From Pseudeuparius sepicola (lineage: Eukaryota > Arthropoda > Insecta > Coleoptera > Anthribidae): DNA of 64,000 nucleotides. A model generated the notes under the pieces. It was not told the DNA's origin. It did not search any database and was given only the letters and a program-made list of their open reading frames with translations. The first letter of the stretch is position 1. Each line of letters opens with the position of its first letter. A program made the position numbers and the translations under genes. Location of the stretch: assembly GCA_963920635.1 (NCBI GenBank), contig OY987301.1:21866501-21930500 (forward strand), written 5' to 3'. Of the stretch, positions 1 through 11,248 are shown piece by piece.

Positions 1-644
1 TAATTATTTTCCCGTAAGAAATTACCTAGATCAGCTCTATCCGAACAGTTGTATAGGGAGAAATAGATCTATTTCCTGGCAGACCCGATCCCCCGATTTA
101 TCTGTTTTGGATTTCTTTTTGTGGAGAACAGTACAAAATAAAGTGCGAGACAATTGTTGAATTAAGAGCAGCTGTTTTAGAAGCAATTGCCAGTATTGAC
201 AGGCGCTCTCTAAGAAAGGCGACAAATTCAGCTTTAATAAAAAGATGCAATATTTACATAAATAATAATGGTGGATTGTTTGAACACCTTTATTATTTTA
301 AAAGGTGACCTTTTAAAATAATAATAATTTGAATTTGAGTTTTTTAATTTTTCTTTTATTTTGTTACATTTTGTGACCAGCTAAAAAAAAATATTAGAAA
401 GTTTGAAGTATAGACTATAGACTATAGACTATATGTGAAAATTTAAAAAAAAAACAGAAAATTAGCCATAGCTCTTTTATTTTTTATAATAACTATGCCG
501 AGTATTTTATCTTTATAAAGCTCAAAAAATTGCAGATTTTATAAGGCCACAGCCAACTATGATTTATATTTAAAAAACATATGTTTATGTCATATGTCAA
601 AAATCACAAACAACATTAAAAATTGGATAAGATTATCTTATTAA
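1..644. other. AT-rich stretch, no gene
   Basis: No exon, RNA gene or recognised element is visible. The only structure is a small tandem run at about 410-433, built from the heptamer ACTATAG repeated three times. Confidence 0.5.
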
Positions 645-900
645 GCCCAAAATTATCTACAATTTTTGTCTCTACAGTTTTTCTGAATAATCAGAAATAA
701 CGGAGCTACAGAGATCTGATGAAATAGCAAAAAATCACTCTTTTTAAAATATCTAGTGAGCCGTGAACTTTTTTAAAAATCCAAAAAAGGCATTGGATTG
801 AGCATTCAAAACTGCAATTCTTTCCCCACTTAACCTTTGTTCTAGCTCTGCTAGTTTCCGAGATCCCCATAGTGGGCATCGAAAAACTCACCCTTTATAA
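645..900. repeat. Dispersed repeat A, copy 1
   Basis: About 255 bases are closely similar, in the same orientation, to 56889-57122. Shared landmarks are the start GCCCAAAATTATCTAC, the internal GGAGCTACAGAGATCTGATG and the end near CATAGTGG. Copy 2 ends in CACCCTGTATAT, which resembles the CAGGGTG-type termini of many insect MITEs. Open frames across it are incidental. Confidence 0.8.
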
Positions 901-1505
901 GTAGGTTCTGACGGATTATTTATAGATATGTTATTAGCTCGCCTTCAGGATTCACGCAATAATATGCAGTTGAGCTATTCTATAGATATATTTATGTCAT
1001 TATTTCCCTTAGGTGCAAGAAGATAATAAATTTGGTGGGTCCAGAGTTTTTAGACAGAAACAACAGTATCTTAAGATTTGGGGCCGCTCTGCGCCCTTAA
1101 TTATTGAATGTGTAGAAAGATCAAACGATCTCAAACTATTATTTGTTATTAATTTATCTGAATGGCGATAACATGTGGAATATGTGGAACGCTCCACTAT
1201 TTTCCGTGTCAACCTATCTAGAGGGGTTATTCGATCTCTAGGCCACTCAGTCCCTATTGCGACAAGACCACTCGATCTCTGTAATATTGTTATTAATCTA
1301 CTTGAATAGTAATTGACAAATAATCTGCTCCGATATGTGTCTTGTCCCCGTAACGAATTTATTAGTTTTTAGTTTCCTACATAGTCGTTCGGCTACAGTT
1401 CCGTAATACTTATAGGGAGTGTAATTAACTTGAGATTACTCGACTCCAGGCCACTCGGCCTAAGCACTATGCACACGGTCTTGGCAATATTGTTATTAAC
1501 TACAG
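901..1505. other. Intergenic DNA, nothing recognised
   Basis: AT-rich sequence with no exon-like or repeat signal that could be tied to another part of the window. Confidence 0.4.
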
Positions 1506-2727
1506 AAGTTGCGCAATTTTGAGGTCAATAAAATGGCACAACAGATTTTTAATATCTTTTTTCGTTTTTTAGTTATTATGGAAAAAGTAAAATTTTGCGT
1601 TTTCGATTTTATTTTTTTCTGAAGTTGCTATCACAGATAGAGAAAAAAGAAAAGCACTTTCTTATGGCACCTTTTGACGGGCCTTAAGATGGAGTTTTTA
1701 GATTTGTTCTACAACGTTTCGTTTTTGAGAAACCATCTTCAACTTTATTTTTTTAAATACGGACCTGGATTTTTTTTGTAGATTTTGAAAGCACTTTTCA
1801 TTGCAAATACCATGATATATGACACGAAATATTTTTAAAAGGCCCTGCGGCCCTGTATTTAATAATAAGGAGTCTAAATATTAATCAGCATTGCTTACAG
1901 TTTATTTTTACTTCGAAAACTTAATATTTTTAAATTGTACGACCCTGCGTCTGGTAAAGTGTTTTCCTCTGTTGTTGTACAGCAAACAGTGTCGCATTGT
2001 GTTTTGGAGAAAATTATCGGCTTTTCCTAATTGCGAGAAGAAAGCTTTAAGCCAACGTAATCAATAACTTTTGCCATTTATTAATTGCAAAAATACATTC
2101 GTTCGGCCTCTACACTATTTCTGTGACACAAGATATAACATGCTGACATGTTAAATTTGTCGTCATTTGAAAAAGCACCCTCCATTTGTAATGAAATAAA
2201 TTGTTAACTAAATGATACAGTGGGAGTTGACAAATGACGAAATGACAAGGGATTGGTTTCGTTGTTTGAAAGCCTTCTAGGTGGAGGATTTTTATTTATT
2301 TTTTATTATCGTATGTGCCGTCCTTTTTTTAGTTCTCCAATTGAAAGATAAGTTGTAAGTTAAATTGTTGATAATACTGATTAATATTTAGACTTCTTAT
2401 TATTAAATACAGGGCCGCATTAGTATAATTGTCTCAAAACATTTTAAAAATATTTCTTGTCATACATCATGGTATTTGCAATGAAAAGTGCTTTCAAAAT
2501 CTGCAAAAAAAAAATCCAGGTCCGTATTTAAAAAAATTAAGTTGAAGATGGTTTCTCAAAAACGCCATCTTAAAAAGTGCCATAAGAAAGTGCTTTTCTT
2601 TTTTCTCTATCTGTGATAGCAACTTCAGAAAAAAATAATATCGAAAACGCAAAATTTTACTTTTTTCCAAAAAACGATATTAGAAATCTGTTTGTGCCAT
2701 TTTATTGACCTCGAAATTGCGCAACTT
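1506..2727. mobile_element. Foldback (long inverted repeat) element
   Basis: The left arm (about 1506-1888) is the diverged reverse complement of the right arm (about 2378-2727). The outer ends read AAGTTGCGCAATTTTGAGG and CCTCGAAATTGCGCAAC. The inner ends read AGTCTAAATATTAATCAG and CTGATTAATATTTAGACT. The ~490 bp spacer has no coding potential. This is a non-autonomous foldback or MITE-like structure. Sequence just outside the right arm (to about 2805) resembles the end of repeat A (CCCCATTTAACC and then a GATATCCCCAT-like stretch), so the two may be related. Confidence 0.8.
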
Positions 2728-2928
2728 TTTCCCCATTTAACCGTTGCCCTATCTCTCACCGTTTGCAATATCCCCATGCTGTTCATTCTTATCCGGGACA
2801 CAGTGTAGGTATACCGCAACAAGACCATACACGGTTTTTGCAATATCGTTACTAACCTGCTTGACATCTATAATTCATGTAGGTAAACCTGTTCCGGGCT
2901 ATTCGGCATCTTTGCTGTTGCTTTAAAA

Positions 2929-3195
2929 ATAACACACGCGACGCGTCTGTGCTCGAAACCCGCAAATTTTATTTATTTTCGAGTGTTTGGGCGCCGCATC
3001 CGGCTCCACTCGAATTTTCCGTCGGTGCATCGTACGGGTGACCGCGGGGGGCGGGCGGGGGACCACAATTAGGGGGCGTCGGCCCCCAGGGGGCGTCTCG
3101 CCCGCGCCACGGCCCGCTTAACCGAATTAGGCGCAGCCCTGGCGCCTCACGGCGCCCCATTTACCCACGTGAATTTTAAACGGCCCGCCCTGGAT
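2929..3195. other. GC-rich island, no gene recognised
   Basis: A strongly GC-rich block (runs such as GGGGGGCGGGCGGGGG) in AT-rich surroundings. The reverse-strand open frame of 63 codons is proline/arginine-rich low-complexity sequence and does not look like a protein. It could be a piece of an older element or a CpG-rich regulatory segment. Confidence 0.4.
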
Positions 3196-3479
3196 GCAGA
3201 TAGGACGGCGGTGGAGCTTTCTGTATGCATTCTATTGTGAGAACGTTTCAAGTTAGAAAACGAAATAAACTTTTAGCTGTACAATTTTCTTTTCATTGTT
3301 GTCGACTACGCGATGGCAATGAACATTTATTTGATTATAGCTATTAACACACCAATATGAAAAATTAGTGTCTCGATATACCCATGAATGCGAGTTGCAT
3401 ACACTATTTTTCCTACTACCAGATATATTATTAAATAATATATATAATATATATAAGTAGGTAATTTAATTTTCACTAG

Positions 3480-3990
3480 TAATCGCCCTAGTGCTTGAAT
3501 TATTGCCGGAAACTTTTCGAGTACAGGAACTTTCTTAAAAAATTCGTGTTAGAGAAAAATTTCCGGATATTAATTCAAGAACGTAGAGGATTCGGTAAGA
3601 AAATTAAACGAAATTATAAAAAAATTTGTTGAGTATGTTACAATGTGACATGATAATAATGACATCTGTCAAAAAATTTCCGCTGTAATCACCTCCTGCT
3701 GCCTATAGAGCAAGTGAGAATATTTCCGGAAATTTTTTGAGTCGCCATCACTACGTAGCAAAAAACGAGCCTCTGATTGGTCAAAAAAGGTAGGTATGGA
3801 ATTTTCGTATGTAATGTCAAGTGCAGGTAATTTTATCGATAATTTTTTCGAAAGCGCTATTTTGCCTAGAAAGATCACGAGTATAAATTGGTCTTTTATT
3901 TTATCTCTGAAAATAAAAGCCCAATTTGTACGAGTGGTTTTGCTAATGGGCAAAATAGCGCTTGAGAATAAAATTATTTAGAAAAATTTC
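3480..3990. repeat. Two short inverted repeats
   Basis: A hairpin at 3491-3581 pairs GTGCTTGAATTATTGCCGG with CCGGATATTAATTCAAGAAC. A second inverted repeat at about 3826-3982 has arms meeting near 3906 and outer parts AAAGCGCTATTTTGCC and GGCAAAATAGCGCTT. Because of this symmetry similar peptides appear in both strands; neither is a gene. ATTTCCGG recurs across the block, so it may be one degraded palindromic element. Confidence 0.65.
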
Positions 3991-4495
3991 CGGCACGTGT
4001 GGTATTTGTCTAGATTATTTCACGAATACGATTTAATAATTTCTGTATTGATTTGTTCTATGTTTACATTTCCAAAATGACTCATTTTGACCGAGTTTAT
4101 TGACAGCTTCGACTGTAGCGTTCGAGTAAACAAACATGACGTTTGGATATCCAAGGCAAATGCTATTATACCTACATCCTGTCAGCGTTGGTTTATTTTC
4201 TGAATGTGTCATAAATTTAAACGGAGAAGGAGGTCTAATAACAAGAATTTAGCAATGTAAAAGTTATATAAATTCATTGATATGAAATGCTTAATAATAC
4301 CGCAACATAATTTATAAGCTGCACAATTTAGAACACTGTAAAACACACCAATTTTAAGGAGTAACTACGTGTTTGTATAGAACAGATTCGCGGTTGCTAG
4401 GCAACGAAGTGGTAATTGCACAAGTGGTATTACCGCGATAATTTGCACAAGTGCAATTATCGCTAGCAGAGGCATATGATTGGTTGGATTTTTAT

Positions 4496-4802
4496 GGGTA
4501 AGAGAGATGGTCATTCCGAACAACTTTTCTTAATAATTTTTTTCCTATCGCCGAAATTTTTCTCTAATTTTTTTAAAATTAACCAACATTTATTTCATAC
4601 AGAGCGGATAGAATAGCGTAAACTCGGTCTCAAAATACTATACTAGTTGATGATTTACCATTTTCTACTCGGTTGTTAGCAGGGCGCCAATGCTGTGTTT
4701 TCATAGAAAGGGGATTTTGAGGGGATGAATTATAGAAAAATCTCGGCGCTAGGAAAAAAAAATATTAAGGAAAGTGGTTCAGAATGATCATCTCTATTAC
4801 CC
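4496..4802. mobile_element. Short foldback MITE
   Basis: The end GGGTAAGAGAGATGGTCATTC pairs with the right end GAATGATCATCTCTATTACCC. A second block pairs inside (TTTTTTTCCTATCGCCGA with TCGGCGCTAGGAAAAAAA). The arms are about 75 bp around a ~155 bp spacer. There is no coding capacity. Confidence 0.75.
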
Positions 4803-5859
4803 AAAAAAAGGATGCCAGTTATTTCAGACTCACCCTGTATAGTTATTTACATTGCAATATGTTTAAGTGCACGAATTTGAACGAGGGGCTTAAAGGCAGA
4901 ATGTAAGGATGATAAAAATGAAAATAAATTGTGTGTAGAGTGGCATTTGAACCACTGACTAATGGTTTAGTAGGCGGACCTTTAATCTAAGCCCTACTGA
5001 ACACTACATAAATTATACGCCACTCTTATTTGAGACTGGAGAAATATTAATATTAATTTCTCTTTCCTATGATTTTTAATTTCAGTTTTCTTTGAAAAAG
5101 CATCGATTTTACGAATTTACTAAGTAAACATTAACCATGAACTGTCAAAATTAATAAATTTTAAATCTGTCATGGTCACGGCAATATAGATAGGTAATAA
5201 CTAAATTTAATGTTTCCAAATTTTCAAGTTGGTTATAAAGTTGCATAGTAATGACAAGTTTTTATCATAATAAACCTCATTAAAGTACAGGGGGTACCCA
5301 TAAATGTCTAATAAATCAATTAAAGCATGCAGAGAAGAAAAACTAACAATATATTGGCATCCTCAGGCAACAGGAAAAAAATAAAGAAACTAAGATAGTT
5401 GTCAACTTGAAGAAACTAAGACCAAGTTAAAGTTAAAAACTCTCGAGCTTTCTTGCAAAAGTTATCTGTGTAATTAATTAAGTAACTTAGTCATTGGGGA
5501 ACAGTTTTATCTAATTCCAATTAAAACACTTCAATAGCAAGCGATTTTACCTGATTATCACGATAGTAGGCAATAAAATACAAAATAAAACACGTTGCTT
5601 CTTCACTATTTAAACAGATCCCGTAGGTGTACGTAGTATAAACAGAAGTGGGAGGCAGAGACGATATTTACTGCAGTATAAACAAGTGAGTTGAAATATA
5701 TGTACAGTTTTCCTTGAATAAACTGTGTTTTTTTGGAGCTATAAGACTGCAAGGTTTACCCTTCTCGTCATATTCTCCTACTCCACTTCAAGATATGGGC
5801 TATTTCCTTCCAATCATTTATAAATATTATCTTCTTGTAGGAAAACCTCCAATGAGCTG

Positions 5860-5950
5860 AAATTCGGAAGACCTGTGACTTAATTTTAGTAGTGGCGATC
5901 CTTTAGTCTAACTACCGGAACGTGAGGGGAATACGTCCGGAAGCACTTAC
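5860..5950 (+). repeat. Possible LTR end and primer-site region, repeat E copy 1
   Basis: The stretch CTTAATTTTAGTAGTGGCGA followed by TCCTTTAGTCTAACTACCGG is repeated in diverged form at 7925-7990. An AATAAA sits upstream at about 5717. TGGCGA after an LTR-like end resembles the primer-binding region of some LTR retrotransposons. No matching second LTR, gag or pol was found, so the LTR reading is weak, while the repeat relation is firm. Confidence 0.4.
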
Positions 5951-6087
5951 TTGCGGTTTTACCAGAAGGACGGAATAGAAATAAATTTGATCAGAATGCT
6001 GATGTTTTCTACAGTTGCCTATAATATGCGGCCAGAAGTTATCATTAAGGAGCAATTATTTTGATGAACTTAAAAGTCTCATATCTG

Positions 6088-6114
6088 TTGCCGGCTTGAA
6101 ATTTAAGCCGGTTT
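6088..6114 (+). repeat. Stable hairpin upstream of the Penelope-like fragment
   Basis: CCGGCTT and AAGCCGG pair around a 7-base loop, extended by a few bases on each side. It lies about 220 bases before the Penelope-like fragment and recalls the terminal hairpins of such elements, but lacks the CUGANGA/GAAA core, so it is not called a ribozyme. A short CA repeat follows at 6122-6134. Confidence 0.5.
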
Positions 6115-6331
6115 TGACATTACACACACACACATTAAAAATTTTTAAATACACATGACTTCGAATTCTGAAAATTTTTGCTTTTACTTGATACAAGTTG
6201 AGCAAATAGCACTCTTTGTTTGGCATTTGTCACTATTCCCTTAAAATAGATTCAAGACAAAATATGTTTGAAATAAAAATATCGTTTCTCCAATTCACAA
6301 AATGAATTAGAAGATATTTTCTAAAATTTAT

Positions 6332-7018
6332 TTGTGGCGCAAACACTCTCATCTACTCCATGGAGTAGATGAGTTAAATTCACTATTAAATTTTATAAAC
6401 TCTCAAGAACCTTCTATTAAGTTTACCTTAGAAATTGAAAATAATAATGAATTACCTTTCTTAGATGTTTCTATACTGAAATCAGATAATATAGAAACTA
6501 GTGTCTATAGAAAACCAACACATACTAATAGATATCTCCATTTCAACTCCAATCATCATATTAGTGTTAAAAAAGGAGTAATTAAAAGTTTGTATGACAG
6601 GGCTAGAACGATTTGTTCTAATAACACAAAATTTGAGGAAGAAATTAAACATATAAAACATGTTTTTGAGAAGAATAGTTATCCTATTGAATTTGTTGAG
6701 CAAGTTTTTCAGGATTGCCAACAAAATAACAATGTTAATAGAATTAGAGAAATAAATCTGGTGGACCGACCAGTAAATTTAATAATTCCTTATATTCCTG
6801 GACTGTCAGATAAGCTAAAACGTATAGGCAATCGTTTTAATGTGAGAACAGTATTTAAAACCAAAAATACATTAAGATTAAGAAGAAAAACCAATTCTAA
6901 AAGAAGAAGTAGGAAATAGACGAAAAATTAAAGAATCTGCATTTATTTTAGGAAATACGGGCAACTGTGTTGCTGAATGTTCAGTGGAATTCAGTAAAAT
7001 ATTATTGCCACTTATTTA
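6332..7018 (+). pseudogene. Penelope-like element reverse transcriptase fragment
   Basis: The 195-codon open frame resembles the part of Penelope-like (PLE) reverse transcriptases that follows the YxDD active site. It contains a VDELNSLLNFIN helix, IKFTLEIE, then ELPFLDV, SVYRKPTHTNRYLHFNSNHH and a helical thumb-like tail ending VRTVFKTKN. The upstream palm, including the catalytic Asp residues, is absent. Just before the homology is a small palindrome (CTCATCTACTCCATGGAGTAGATGAG is its span, 6349-6374), perhaps a deletion scar. After KTKNTLR the GIY-YIG endonuclease is missing. In another frame, 6904-7018 reads NRRKIKESAFI...FSKILLPLI and a stop, which looks like the normal PLE C-terminus. 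The element is therefore truncated, internally deleted and frameshifted. It presumably encodes no working enzyme. Confidence 0.85.
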
Positions 7019-7729
7019 AAGAGAAGTTAGTATAGATAATTAGATAAAACACAGGGTACAATATCAGGCAGTTGGCTAGGCTATTGTTTCTGTTGTCATG
7101 ACATTTTAACCTGAAATTTATTAATCTGTCACTTCACTTTGACGTGACATGATCTTTGAGAAAGGAGGAAGATTTATCCTCCGAAAGCTCAGAAAATAAA
7201 TTTGTTGAAGCTATTTTTTGAGTTACACGTTTAAAGTTTCGTTCGTTCAGTGTTAATAATTTATGAATTTTCGAGGCAACTTGAAAAAGTTGTCTTTCAA
7301 TCAGCTTGGTGGCGAAAAACCCAATTAAAAATTAAATGGATGAATTAGAAGATTTTTTTATATTCTATAATTATTGCAATAAGGTAAGTTGGCAAAAATG
7401 CGAAGAGATTATCCATAAAGCACTCAATAATGAAATCATCGGTATCATGTCTATACAATATACACTTTTACATACTTACTAATATCAGAAATGGGTAATT
7501 ATTAGCAAACATTTAATTTACTTTCGATTGCAATTTAATACACAGACCTATGCCCATAAGTTGTCAATTGATATTTTTGCTATTATACCGGTAGCAATTG
7601 TGCAGATTCATCCAACATTCCCACAAGAAGTACAAACAAATATTTAGACCCAGCATCGACATAATATATTTTACAATGGCTTCAAACTTTTAATAAAACC
7701 AAAGTGAAGACTACGCCTGTACTAATTTC

Positions 7730-8225
7730 CCCTGGAGCATGCAGTGCGTGCCTGCCGGACGGCAATCCGCGGCCGCGCCGCGTTGCCAGATTGATGGCGA
7801 TCACGTGCCGCACGTGATCGCCGGACAAACAACGCCAATCTGGCGCAGGATGGCGGACGTGTCCCGCTCCCTGCCGGGCCGCTTATCGTTCCGTGGAAAA
7901 ACACGGCACCCGTCCGAAATTGGGCGGACCTGGGTCTTAATTTTAGTTGGGCAATCTTTTAGTCCAACTACAGGAGCGCGCCGGGAACGTTGGGCGAAGC
8001 AGTTGCGGCCTGAGACCAAAAATAACACACTGAAATTTCTATCGCCAACATTTTGTTATATCGCCTCTTATACATTCTTATGCATTCATAGATTTAACGA
8101 TATAAATATTACAATAGAGAGGAATACAAGTAGTTACAAATTGTGGCGAGTCGCACAAGCCGGCAATGCCGCTACCGCCGAGAGGCGGTCGTCGCGCGCT
8201 GTGGATTTGTTGTGATGGATCTAGT
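7730..8225. repeat. GC-rich block with nested palindrome, repeat E copy 2
   Basis: A GC-rich block with a nested hairpin at about 7780-7852. Its outer stem is GCCAGATTG with CAATCTGGC, and its inner palindrome is GGCGATCACGTG with CACGTGATCGCC. At 7925-7990 it shares TCTTAATTTTAGT, GGGCAATCTTTTAGTC and CAACTAC with 5860-5950. The 158-codon open frame is not recognisable as a protein and crosses the repeat, so it is not called a gene. Probably a fragment of an element. Confidence 0.55.
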
Positions 8226-8239
8226 CTTCTAGTCAGTCG

Positions 8240-9080
8240 TGACGCCCCTTCATGTACCTATATGTGTAGTTTTAGAATTTTCGGTGTGATTGCAGGAAAG
8301 TATATGTAGGTAATTATTTAGTTGAAATATACCTGTGACATTTAAAATATTTGACGCTTAAAGTGCATTATTTGCTGTATTAGTAATCCACAGACCGTAA
8401 CCTTAACCGGTAAGTTAGAGGTTATATTGATTTAAGAGACTACCTTTCTATGTCCACTCTTACAGGTGTAATAATACCTACCTAAGTATTGGGTTCTCCA
8501 CATGCACTTAATTCGGTAATAATTATAATGATTTGGCGTCCTTTAACTTCCAACAATTATAGAAACTTCCCTAGATTAGATGTGAGTTATTTCAAAGATA
8601 TTACTATTGGCAGGATTACCCTATTATATATTTTTTATCTTCAGTATCTATCTTCAATTCAATTCAAATTCAATTGGTAATATTTGTGGTTGATATAATT
8701 TCTAGTTACTAATAAAAATAAATATGCAACAACGTTACGACGTTAGTAATGACACCCTTATTGGAATTTTGCAACTGGGGTTACCTAAACAGTTGAGTTT
8801 ACTCTACAGCTCCGCAAAATGTGTAATACGAAAAAATAAGAATACTTGAAATTATGAGGGGAGAAAGTAAAAGTTTGAAGATCAAAGGTGCGTCAAAATA
8901 TACCTTCCAAATCAATATATTTTGTCGCAGTGCAAATATTTTGTATTGTAAATTAGTAGAACCAGGCGATTGCTACAAATTTTACATTTTCATTGATCAT
9001 ATTTATAAAAGGGTAACTAACTTATTCCTACAAAAATAGTCGACCACATCGTTTTAACGTCATCAAAAATATGTTGGCTG
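8240..9080. other. Intergenic DNA, nothing recognised
   Basis: AT-rich sequence upstream of exon 1. Short open frames here have no recognisable similarity. Confidence 0.4.
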
Positions 9081-9082
9081 GT

Positions 9083-9290
9083 ATCAATAAAATTTTATTT
9101 ACAACTAGCTGGAAAAGCATTTGAAGGTTTATTTAATTGTTAAATTAACTAAATGTATTTTTTAAATTTCTAGCAGCTATAACTTTTAAGGTAGTGTTAT
9201 TGTCATTACTCTCTAAGAGTACTTTAAGAAATAGCCGTATTTTTGTAAACCCTTTAAATTCACTAGCTGTTCCAGCTAATCGTAAATAAA
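9083..9290. repeat. Dispersed repeat F with inverted arms
   Basis: The ends AATTTTATTTACAACTAGCTGG and its diverged reverse complement (AGCTGTTCCAGCTAATCGTAAATAAAATT) form an imperfect inverted repeat. A related copy lies at 32155-32295 (shared CTATAACTTTTA, TTTTTTTGTAAACC, CCAGCTAGTTG). A small MITE-like repeat in the region 5' of the gene. Confidence 0.6.
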
Positions 9291-9299
9291 ATTCATTTG

Positions 9300-9675
9300 A
9301 TATACAGCAACTAAATATACTTGTGATGGCGTTTTAATTCCGTCCTTAGTCCTCCGGTTTTGACGCATCATTTTTCTAAAGCGGCTCTTATTTACTGTCA
9401 CAATTGGTCCGACTGCTAGCGATCTTTCTCGACAATTACCTAAATAAATTACTCTAAAACACCGTTGTTTTCCTTTCCGCAATTCGTCCTCGCTCATTTT
9501 CGGGGCCCTAAAGAATTTATTACTCTGGGAAACGTCACGGCGGAGATAGATATAAACGCCCCGAGAAAGACGGCTCAAAAAATAAAGCATAAATATTTTG
9601 GAAGTAGTCCAAGCGCCCGCATACAACAGGAACGTTACTCAAGGAGTGCGATTTGGACAGTTTAATTCGGAAGTT
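9300..9675 (+). promoter_or_regulatory. Probable 5' UTR and proximal promoter of the ADAM-family gene
   Basis: This segment is richer in GC and CpG than its surroundings (about 9460-9660) and sits directly before the signal-peptide ATG. An in-frame TAA at 9583-9585 closes the reading frame upstream, and no in-frame ATG lies between that stop and 9676. The transcription start itself cannot be read from sequence, and a spliced upstream non-coding exon is possible (TTGGACAG at 9653-9660 could be an acceptor). Confidence 0.45.
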
Positions 9676-9748
9676 ATGAATATTTACAACTCCGGCGCGA
9701 TATTAATAACGGTTCTTATTTCGTGCACTTTCTGGAACGAGTGCCAGA
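9676..9748 (+). CDS. ADAM-family metalloprotease, exon 1 (signal peptide)
   Basis: The exon encodes MNIYNSGAILITVLISCTF followed by WNECQ plus one base. A short polar start is followed by a hydrophobic core (residues 7-20) and small or polar residues near a likely cleavage region, as in a classical secretory signal peptide. It ends with CAG A followed by the consensus donor GTAAGT at 9749, leaving phase 1. Exon 2 at 26696 begins with the two bases needed to complete that codon (A + GC = Ser). This phase match is the main reason for joining two exons 17 kb apart. The ATG has a purine at -3 and an in-frame stop upstream. The sequence alone does not prove splicing; cDNA would. Confidence 0.7.
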
Positions 9749-10119
9749 GTAAGTAAAACAGAAAAATAGGTCACACTTTCCTAACTTACCTGAAAATACT
9801 ATAAAATAGCTATTATAGGCAAAGCAATGCATTTTGGATTATAAATAGAACCATAGGTATACCAACGATACACACACGAAACGGTATTTCAGCTAGGTGA
9901 ACGAAAATTAAACTCTTTTGCGCACCTACGTCATTGCTACAAAAAAAAATAAAATGAATGCTATTTGCTATTTTTGATAGACATATTTTAAAGGTATATT
10001 ATAAAAATGTACCTAATCATTTTCGCATTACAGCAAATGGATGTGTATGAACATTATTTTCGTATCCATTGTTATTTGGCATCAAGAATCACTTTTTAAT
10101 TTGAAATTCCAAGGAGGGC

Positions 10120-10570
10120 CTTTATTGCACAAACTGGCAACCCCACTGTCAACCCCTAATACATCGAAACACAATTAACTAAACGTGCCAACAAATTTCC
10201 TGGACAAGCACAGTGCTACCAGACGGGTTGGGTAATTAATTTATGTCAACCGATTAAACAGGAACTTCTAATCACTTAACCAGGTTAGACGATCGCAAAC
10301 ATTGAAACCTTTAATAAAATAATCCGGCGATATCCAGGTTGGGGGCGTGTGGGCATTTATAGGGGCACCACTTCGTCCCAAATCGCCGATATAAAGGTTC
10401 CCTAACTGCCCACTTTAGTCTATCGATTAATAATATAAAGCAATTGATACAACCGAAAATGCCCAATAAAGGGGATTTGCACTTTCACTGGGGATAATAT
10501 TAGGCCGAGATTGCTTGGGGAGAAGCAGCCTGTCAAGGAGGAGTTTATTGTAGGTCTACTGATGCATAAT
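10120..10570. other. Non-repetitive intronic block near exon 1, possible regulatory DNA
   Basis: Balanced-composition sequence with several ATTA/TAAT cores and the clusters CCGGCGATATCCAGG, TAATTAATTT and TATCGATTAATAATATAAAG. It shows none of the repeat families of the window. Proximity to exon 1 suggests a possible intronic enhancer; this is inference only. Confidence 0.25.
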
Positions 10571-11082
10571 ATGTTTTGAGGGATAACTTAAATCCAAAGT
10601 ACCCCTTTTGTTGCTAGTGGCTATTCTTATGATCTATGGGAACACTATTTTATTCTGTTGTGAAAAGTGTATCTCTATATGGTCGGTAAAAAACCCTACC
10701 ACAAGAAAGGCGATTTAAATAGATCATATTATGTAAGGCGGGGACACAATGTTGTACATAGGTACAAATTTGTACATGACATTTGATCAGAAATTGTGTT
10801 TCTCATTCACCGGTTAGGTATGCAGGTATATTTTCAACGTTGATTGCTTTGCAATTTTTTTAAATTTTCTTGTCGAAAAATTAAGGACTCTTATCCACAA
10901 TTCAATTTTCGATAAGTCATGACTCAGGCACTATACCTACATTAAAATTGTATGTGTCAAATTTTGTATTAGAAATAATTTACCTTAATCAGTTTTTAAA
11001 AAGTCAGTGAATTATATTTTACTCGTTACGGTACTTGCACCCGCCTGAGTCGGACGTCGTTAATATATACAGGGTTAATATA

Positions 11083-11215
11083 TACAGACTGAGACCATTA
11101 GAATGAGGAAAGAATAGGCCTCACTTTGGAAAGTATAATGTTGGGTCCCCTTACTTTAAAGACTCCGACCTGGGTCGGGCGATAGAAGTTGCTCACCCTA
11201 TTACAATCCAAAGTG
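11083..11215 (+). repeat. Dispersed repeat G, copy 1
   Basis: GACTGAGACCATTAGAATGAGG through CCCCTTACTTTAAAGA (11083-11165) recurs almost exactly at 28669-28742 and, in reverse orientation, more diverged at about 27120-27225. The following GGGTCGGGCGATAGAAGTTGCTCACCCTA resembles GGTCGGACGATAGAAATGGCTCATCC at 15343-15370. Confidence 0.75.
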
Positions 11216-11248
11216 GTTTTCCAAATTTAGTGAAACCCGTCGTCACGT

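Noticed and set aside
3669..3981. Similar peptides on both strands
   Set aside because: They come from an inverted repeat read from both sides, not from genes.
4930..5030. tRNA-like sequence on the minus strand (GGTTCAAATGCCACT near a B box, complementary ends)
   Set aside because: The T-arm-like part is there, but the acceptor, D arm and anticodon arm do not fold into a normal cloverleaf. At most a relic of a tRNA-derived SINE.
7739..8215. 158-codon forward open frame
   Set aside because: It crosses a GC-rich palindrome and a dispersed repeat and has no recognisable domain. Openness is explained by GC content.
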